From: Candidatus Kouleothrix ribensis
Lineage (GTDB): Bacteria; Chloroflexota; Chloroflexia; Chloroflexales; Roseiflexaceae
Length of the DNA stretch: 64,000 nt
Reading direction: 5' to 3'
Assembly (NCBI GenBank): GCA_016722075.1
Contig: JADKGW010000001.1
Location: 558,001 to 622,000 of the forward strand
The translations under genes were made by a program, and so were the position numbers. A model generated the notes under the pieces. It had not been told where the DNA came from, did not search any database, and was given only the letters and a program-made list of their open reading frames with translations. Positions 59,895 to 64,000 of the stretch are shown piece after piece (positions within the stretch are counted from its first letter, which is position 1; the number at the start of each line of letters is the position of its first letter).

Positions 59895-60839
59895 ATGGCT
59901 ATGAAGACGATACTCGTTCCGCTTGACGGCTCGCTGCTGGCCGAGCAGATCCTGCCGTATGTACGCGTGCTCGCGCCGCTGCTGGATGCCGCCGTCCGGC
60001 TGGTACAAGTGGCGCCCGAGCCCGAGCCTGAATCGATGCTGGCCGAGAGTGTGACCGGGCTGTATAGCCTGGCTGATCCAGGGGCGCGTCAGCATGTTGG
60101 CGCGCGCGCCGTGCTTGATGAAACGGTGGCCTGCGCCGAGGCGTATCTCGCTGCGTGCGCCGCACGGCTCGAAGCAGAGGGCCTACGCGTAAGCTATGAT
60201 GTGCAGATTGGCCCGGCGGCCGACATTATCGTCGATATCGCCCATGACCCACAGATCAAGCTGATCGCAATGGCCACACACGGCTATAGCGGGTTTCGTC
60301 GTTGGGCGCTGGGCAGCGTGGCTGATCGGGTCGTGCAGGTGGCCAATACACCGGTGTTTCTCATCCGCGCCACAAAATATACACCGGCCAAGTCGTTCAA
60401 GCTGGCACGGGTGCTGCTGCCGCTTGATGGCTCGGATCTGGCGTTACAAGCGCTGCCGATCGCGCGCGAGCTTGTGTGCGGGGCCAACGCCGAGCTGCTG
60501 CTGGTCGAGGCTGTATCGGCCACAATCGAGGCCTACCCTAGCCTCATGCCGCAATTGGCGCCGCAGGGTGTGGCACTCGGTACGCTGCACGAGTATGCCA
60601 GCCACAGCTTGAACAATCTGGCCCAGCATCTTCATGACGCCGGCGTGACGGTCACCGCAGTCGTACAGAATGGGCACGCTGCCGAAGTCATTGTCGACGA
60701 GTCGAACAAGCGCAATGTCAGCCTAATCGTGATGGCAACACACGGCCGTGGTGGGCTACGCCGCTGGGCCATGGGCAGCGTGGCCGACAAAGTGCTGCAT
60801 GCGGCTAATGTTCCGCTGGTGCTGGTGCGTGCCCACTAG
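59895..60839 (+). CDS. Tandem universal stress protein (two UspA domains)
   Basis: A 314-aa protein with two complete UspA domains (about 3-150 and 158-313). Each begins with an ILVPLDGS-type strand and ends with the ATP-binding G-2x-G-9x-G(S/T) motif: HGYSGFRRWALGSVADRV and HGRGGLRRWAMGSVADKV, so both can bind ATP. Such tandem proteins behave as internal dimers and help survive stress or growth arrest. The ATG at 59901 two codons later is an equally good start after GGGGG. Confidence 0.93.
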   Translation: MAMKTILVPLDGSLLAEQILPYVRVLAPLLDAAVRLVQVAPEPEPESMLAESVTGLYSLADPGARQHVGARAVLDETVACAEAYLAACAARLEAEGLRVSYDVQIGPAADIIVDIAHDPQIKLIAMATHGYSGFRRWALGSVADRVVQVANTPVFLIRATKYTPAKSFKLARVLLPLDGSDLALQALPIARELVCGANAELLLVEAVSATIEAYPSLMPQLAPQGVALGTLHEYASHSLNNLAQHLHDAGVTVTAVVQNGHAAEVIVDESNKRNVSLIVMATHGRGGLRRWAMGSVADKVLHAANVPLVLVRAH

Positions 60840-60958
60840 AACGGCGGTGGTGTATGGTTTCTGATGCGGGGTGGCTGGGCACTTGCTGAGGATGCGCCGC
60901 ACCAGAAAACGGGATAATACGCTACCGACAAGCTAGTATACCGTTCGCCCGGCGGAAG

Positions 60959-61031
60959 CCGATGGATACAAATAGCCCCAAAGGCATTTTGTATCCATCG
61001 GTGTAGTTCGCCGAGCGATCTACACGCTCGG
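60959..61031. repeat. Two adjacent hairpins in the usp-carbamoyltransferase gap
   Basis: CCGATGGATACAAA (60959-60972) and its exact complement (60988-61001) enclose 15 bases; CCGAGCG/CGCTCGG (61011-61031) follows. No T-run. They could end the usp transcript or fold in the leader of the downstream gene. Confidence 0.6.
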
Positions 61032-61080
61032 CGGGGATGCCTTTCTGCTGGCGGTTGGCCATGGCTAGGGCCACCGGCCT

Positions 61081-61452
61081 GTGCCGGCTGCCGGTACACA
61101 GCATCCCTGCCAAGCAGGCCTGTTGCCTCTGATACCTGCCTGCCGTGATCGCACCACCGCGATCAGCAGCGCTGCCGAGCGCGGCCGCGATGAATGTATT
61201 CATTGCGGTGATGGTCAGGTCATCATTACCGTGCCCGAGCATGGCGCCAACGCCGTACCAGGCATGGCTGGCACGCAGATAGTGCCGGCTACGCGCATAC
61301 GTGAGGTGCTCTGGGCGCGCCTTGGCGTGCCAGATCCAGGGCTACGTGTTGCTGGGGTGCCGGCGCCTACTGTTGCAAGCCAAATACAGCGGGGAGCGGT
61401 GGTTGCACGGATCCATTTCCCGCAGGAGGTAGTTCATGCTACATGCGACTGA
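61081..61452 (+). CDS. Hypothetical protein, doubtful
   Basis: A possible 123-aa protein from a GTG, overlapping the carbamoyltransferase start by 17 bases. The central part (DECIHCGDGQVIITVPEHG, ATRIREVLWARLGVPDP) has codon use like real genes here and two cysteines in CxxC, but no family comes to mind and no ribosome site supports this start. The gap 60840-61435 otherwise holds only the hairpins. It may be the remains of an older gene. Confidence 0.3.
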   Translation: MPAAGTQHPCQAGLLPLIPACRDRTTAISSAAERGRDECIHCGDGQVIITVPEHGANAVPGMAGTQIVPATRIREVLWARLGVPDPGLRVAGVPAPTVASQIQRGAVVARIHFPQEVVHATCD

Positions 61453-62416
61453 TGTTACCGCCCCGACTGATCTACTGCGGATCGCTGATCTCACGCGTTC
61501 ACAGCTTGAACAGATTCTCCACCTTGCGTCGCAGATGAAGGTGCGACCACAAAAGTGGTTCAAGGCGCTGCGCGGCCAGAGCCTGGTCTGCTTTTTCGAG
61601 AAAGCCGCGACGCGTACGCGGATCTCGTTTGCAGTCGCGGCGTACCGCCTGGGTATGCTGCCGATCATCCTCTCGCCTGAAGTGCTGCAGGTGGGCCGGC
61701 GCGAAGAGCTGGCCGACACAGCCAAGGCGCTCTCGAGCTATGCCTCGGCAATTGTGGTGCGTACGTTAGCACAGGCCACGCTCGATCAACTCGCCGAGGC
61801 TGCCCAGGTGCCGGTGATCAATGGCCTGTCGAACGAGCACCACCCATGCCAGGCGCTGGCCGATCTGCTGACCCTGCGCGAGCGCTTTGGCCGGCTCCAG
61901 GGTTTGCGATTAGCCTATTTTGGGATGGGGACGAACATTGCGCATTCATTGATCGAAGCCGGTGCATTGGCTGGTATGCGCATTACGATCGCGGTACCCT
62001 CCGGCTACCAGCCCGATCGCACGATCGAACTCATCGCTGCACGCCGGGCTGCCGAGAATGGCGGTGCGATCAACGTCGTGACCGACCCATTCGCGGCAAT
62101 CGCTGAGGCCGACGCGGTGTATACCGATGTCTGGTCACTCCAGGCGAGTAAGGGCGACCAGGCCCAACGGCCGCCCGATCTGACACCCTACACGATTAAT
62201 GCGGCACTGCTGGCGCGTGCCAGGCCGCACGCTGTGTTTATGCATAGCTTGCCGGCACATCGTGGCGAGGAGGTGACGGCCGATGTGATCGATGGCCCAG
62301 CCTCGGTCGTGTGGACTCAAAGTGCCAATCGTATGCCGGCAGAGCAGGCTGCGATCTATCTACTGATCAGCGGCCGCTGGGACGATCGAAACGAAGAGGA
62401 ACGTATGCTTGCATAG
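61436..62416 (+). CDS. Ornithine carbamoyltransferase family protein with altered active site
   Basis: A 326-aa transcarbamylase. The carbamoyl-phosphate loop reads FEKAATRTR (54-62) where ornithine enzymes have STRTR; HHPCQ (135-139) is intact. Ornithine-binding features are changed: the DVWxSMG loop reads DVWSLQASKG (231-240), HCLP reads HSLP (270-273), so the catalytic Cys is Ser271, and GDGNN is GMGTN. Either a diverged ArgF or an enzyme for another amine (putrescine, acylornithine, an oxamate-type substrate). AGGAGG 8 bases before the ATG fixes the start. No other arginine-pathway gene is near. Confidence 0.85.
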   Translation: MLHATDVTAPTDLLRIADLTRSQLEQILHLASQMKVRPQKWFKALRGQSLVCFFEKAATRTRISFAVAAYRLGMLPIILSPEVLQVGRREELADTAKALSSYASAIVVRTLAQATLDQLAEAAQVPVINGLSNEHHPCQALADLLTLRERFGRLQGLRLAYFGMGTNIAHSLIEAGALAGMRITIAVPSGYQPDRTIELIAARRAAENGGAINVVTDPFAAIAEADAVYTDVWSLQASKGDQAQRPPDLTPYTINAALLARARPHAVFMHSLPAHRGEEVTADVIDGPASVVWTQSANRMPAEQAAIYLLISGRWDDRNEEERMLA

Positions 62417-62523
62417 CGTCGGCATGGCTGGCCGGCGCAGGTTATAGGCACGGGGTAGAAATCACGATCGCTATAGCTCGACCGGATGGCACCTGGCTAC
62501 CAGGTGTAGTAGCGGGCACGCTA

Positions 62524-62901
62524 CTACGACAGCACAGGTGCGCCAAGCAGCAGCTGGATCTTCTTGAGTAGCTGCGCGAAATCGACTGGCTTGGTTTCGT
62601 ACTCGTCGCAGCCAACCGCGAGGCACTTCCGGCGATCCTCTTTCATTGCGTAGGCCGTGAGCGCGATAATCGGGATGGTCTGGGTAACGGGCATCGATCG
62701 GATGCGGTGGGTCGCCTGCCAGCCATTCAAGATCGGCAGGCCCATATCCATCACGATCAGATCAGGGCGATCCACACGGGCCCGCAGCACTCCGTGGGCG
62801 CCATCGCTGGCGGTTATTACCTCGTAACCCTCGGAGCTTAGCAGCCGCGAGAGCATATCGCGGATCATCGCGTCGTCTTCAACCATGAGAATTCTTGTCA
62901 T
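62524..62901 (-). CDS. Single-domain response regulator
   Basis: A 125-aa receiver without output domain: MVEDDAM (acidic pocket), phospho-Asp in IVMDMGLPI, ALTAYA and YETKPVD. The tail GAPVLS is short. GAGGA precedes the ATG at 62901. Located 44 bases after the hybrid kinase gene on the same strand, so it is the likely phosphate acceptor of that kinase. Confidence 0.92.
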   Translation of the reverse strand: MTRILMVEDDAMIRDMLSRLLSSEGYEVITASDGAHGVLRARVDRPDLIVMDMGLPILNGWQATHRIRSMPVTQTIPIIALTAYAMKEDRRKCLAVGCDEYETKPVDFAQLLKKIQLLLGAPVLS

Positions 62902-62945
62902 CGTGTCCTCACTTATTCGCTGATCGCCTATAGTGGCGCGTCTGC

Positions 62946-64000
62946 TCATAGATCGTCTACCTCGATCAGCCTGGGGTCGCTATACATGCCGGCGTCGATC
63001 GCCACTGGATGATGTGTCCGTAGGATCTCGATCAAGTGCGCACGATCGATTGGCTTGAGCAGATAATTGGCAGCACCCATTGAGATACTACGCTCTTTTT
63101 CCTCGGCGATTGTCAGCATAATCACCGGAATATCAGCTACTTCAGGCGTGGCCTTCAGTGCAGCCAGAACTGCCCAGCCATCTATGCCTGGCAAAAACAC
63201 ATCAAGGATTACAATATCAGGCCGAATTTCATGCACAAGGCGCTGCCCTTCCTCGCCAGTCTCGGCCGTCTCAACCAGAAACCCCTCCTGAGTCAGGTAG
63301 CGGCTGAGCACGTCGCGAACGGCCGGATCATCATCGATCACCAGCACCAGGCTCCCGATCCAGTTGTTCGATTTGGCCAGCACAAGTTTGTGCAGATCCT
63401 CATCGTGAGCTGCAGCCAGCACTTCTGCGTCGACGTCTTTATCGCCCAGTACAATCGGTAGGCGGATGGTGAAGGTCGACCCGACATCTTTCTCGCTACT
63501 GACGGTGATATCGCCTTGCATCAAAATGCATAGGCGGCGGCTCAGCGCCAGCCCCAAGCCGGTACCGCCATACTTGCGAGTCGTCGAGGCGTCGGCTTGG
63601 GTGAATGCCTTGAACAGATTCTGGATTTGCTCAGTGCTCATGCCGATGCCGGTATCGGCCACCTTGAAGCACATCCAATCTTGCTGATCGAACTTCTCGC
63701 GGCTGATCTTAAGGGTGATCGTGCCGTTCTCGGTAAATTTAGCAGCGTTGCTGAGCAGGTTCAGCAGCACCTGGCGTATTTTGGTAATGTCGGCATACAT
63801 CGAGCCGGCGCGCTCGTCGCAGCGCACAACTAGCGTATTGCCATTTTTCTCGATCAGTGGTTGCGCTGTGACGACCAGATCATCGATCATTGGCGCGACT
63901 TTGAAGATCTCAAGGTCAAGATCCATCTTGCCGGCTTCAATCTTCGAGAGGTCGAGGATGTCGTTGATCAGCGACAGAAGGTGATTACCAGCCCGGCGGA
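62946..64000 (-). CDS. Hybrid histidine kinase with C-terminal receiver, 3' part
   Basis: Cut by the right edge; 350 codons are visible. The frame is open to base 64000 and begins with HisKA helix sequence (LLSLINDILDLSKIEAGKM), so the phospho-His lies just outside. HATPase_c follows with NLLSNAAKF (N box), VADTGIGMS (G1), FTQADAST and GGTGLGLALSRRL (G2). A linker leads to a receiver: VIDDDP, phospho-Asp in VILDVFLPG, and LLKPID. It autophosphorylates and relays to its own receiver and perhaps to the stand-alone regulator next door. An internal ATG at 63926 is not the start. Sensor domains are unknown. Confidence 0.93.
   Translation of the reverse strand, partial: RRAGNHLLSLINDILDLSKIEAGKMDLDLEIFKVAPMIDDLVVTAQPLIEKNGNTLVVRCDERAGSMYADITKIRQVLLNLLSNAAKFTENGTITLKISREKFDQQDWMCFKVADTGIGMSTEQIQNLFKAFTQADASTTRKYGGTGLGLALSRRLCILMQGDITVSSEKDVGSTFTIRLPIVLGDKDVDAEVLAAAHDEDLHKLVLAKSNNWIGSLVLVIDDDPAVRDVLSRYLTQEGFLVETAETGEEGQRLVHEIRPDIVILDVFLPGIDGWAVLAALKATPEVADIPVIMLTIAEEKERSISMGAANYLLKPIDRAHLIEILRTHHPVAIDAGMYSDPRLIEVDDL

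Overview
The window is GC-rich bacterial chromosome. Gene content fits a filamentous or phototroph-related Chloroflexota (class Chloroflexia, Roseiflexus/Kouleothrix-like). The pointers are an isopentenyl phosphate kinase, a type-B sdhCAB operon, exported proteins with long Thr/Pro linkers, many STAS/SpoIIE/receiver and cyclase-STAND regulators, and a GH44 lipoprotein. This placement is an inference from gene families; no rRNA is present. One tRNA (Arg-CCG) is present. The window opens inside a sugar aminotransferase and closes inside a hybrid histidine kinase.

Region 1 (1-25.7 kb) is an exopolysaccharide island. A minus-strand nucleotide-sugar operon (Gfo/Idh/MocA oxidoreductase, two DegT aminotransferases, an epimerase) is divergent from a plus-strand operon: GH44 lipoprotein, two GT4s, a membrane GT2, a priming sugar transferase, a GT26 glycosyltransferase fused to a STAS domain, and a three-part degenerate nucleotidyltransferase / beta-helix / sugar-transferase fusion. 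That operon runs straight into a complete partner-switching set: STAS protein, GAF-SpoIIE phosphatase, RsbW-like kinase and receiver. A second operon converges on it from the right, starting at a strong sigma-70-type promoter (25693-25721). It encodes a chain-length protein, a flippase, a BY-kinase-like ATPase with a broken Walker A, a 47-aa membrane protein, an O-antigen ligase/polymerase, three hexapeptide acyltransferases, a GT2 and two exported proteins of unknown function. The most novel reading of the window is that a sigma-factor-style phospho-switch acts on polysaccharide synthesis itself, because a STAS domain is covalently attached to a glycosyltransferase.

Region 2 (25.9-27.5 kb) is a small accessory segment. 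A four-helix membrane protein gene and a quinone-oxidoreductase gene are separated by a 62-bp near-perfect inverted repeat whose ends match the integron attC core consensus, so these may be gene cassettes.

Region 3 (27.7-34.8 kb) is a minus-strand cluster of two radical SAM proteins, a GT87-like membrane transferase, a DPM1-like GT2, a DUF2064 transferase, a DoxX-like protein, an Lrp/AsnC-type domain gene interrupted by an in-frame TGA, a DsrE-like protein and a TusA-like protein. It is preceded by tRNA-Arg with a clear promoter and terminator.

Region 4 (34.9-53.3 kb) is mostly housekeeping: N-acetylmuramoyl-alanine amidase, SPFH/zinc-ribbon protein, isopentenyl phosphate kinase, an orphan OmpR-type regulator, sdhCAB, a PH-like membrane protein, an amidase, a Nudix hydrolase, ppa, a methyltransferase, a GH38 alpha-mannosidase and a YifB/ComM ATPase with a duplicated 3' end.

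Region 5 (53.3-64 kb) holds an XRE-cyclase-STAND-TPR regulator divergent from a small membrane-anchored protein built of RYEDFK repeats, then an HDAC-like deacetylase, a 56-aa membrane protein, CBS, OsmC and tandem universal stress proteins, a divergent ornithine-carbamoyltransferase-family enzyme, and a two-component pair at the edge.
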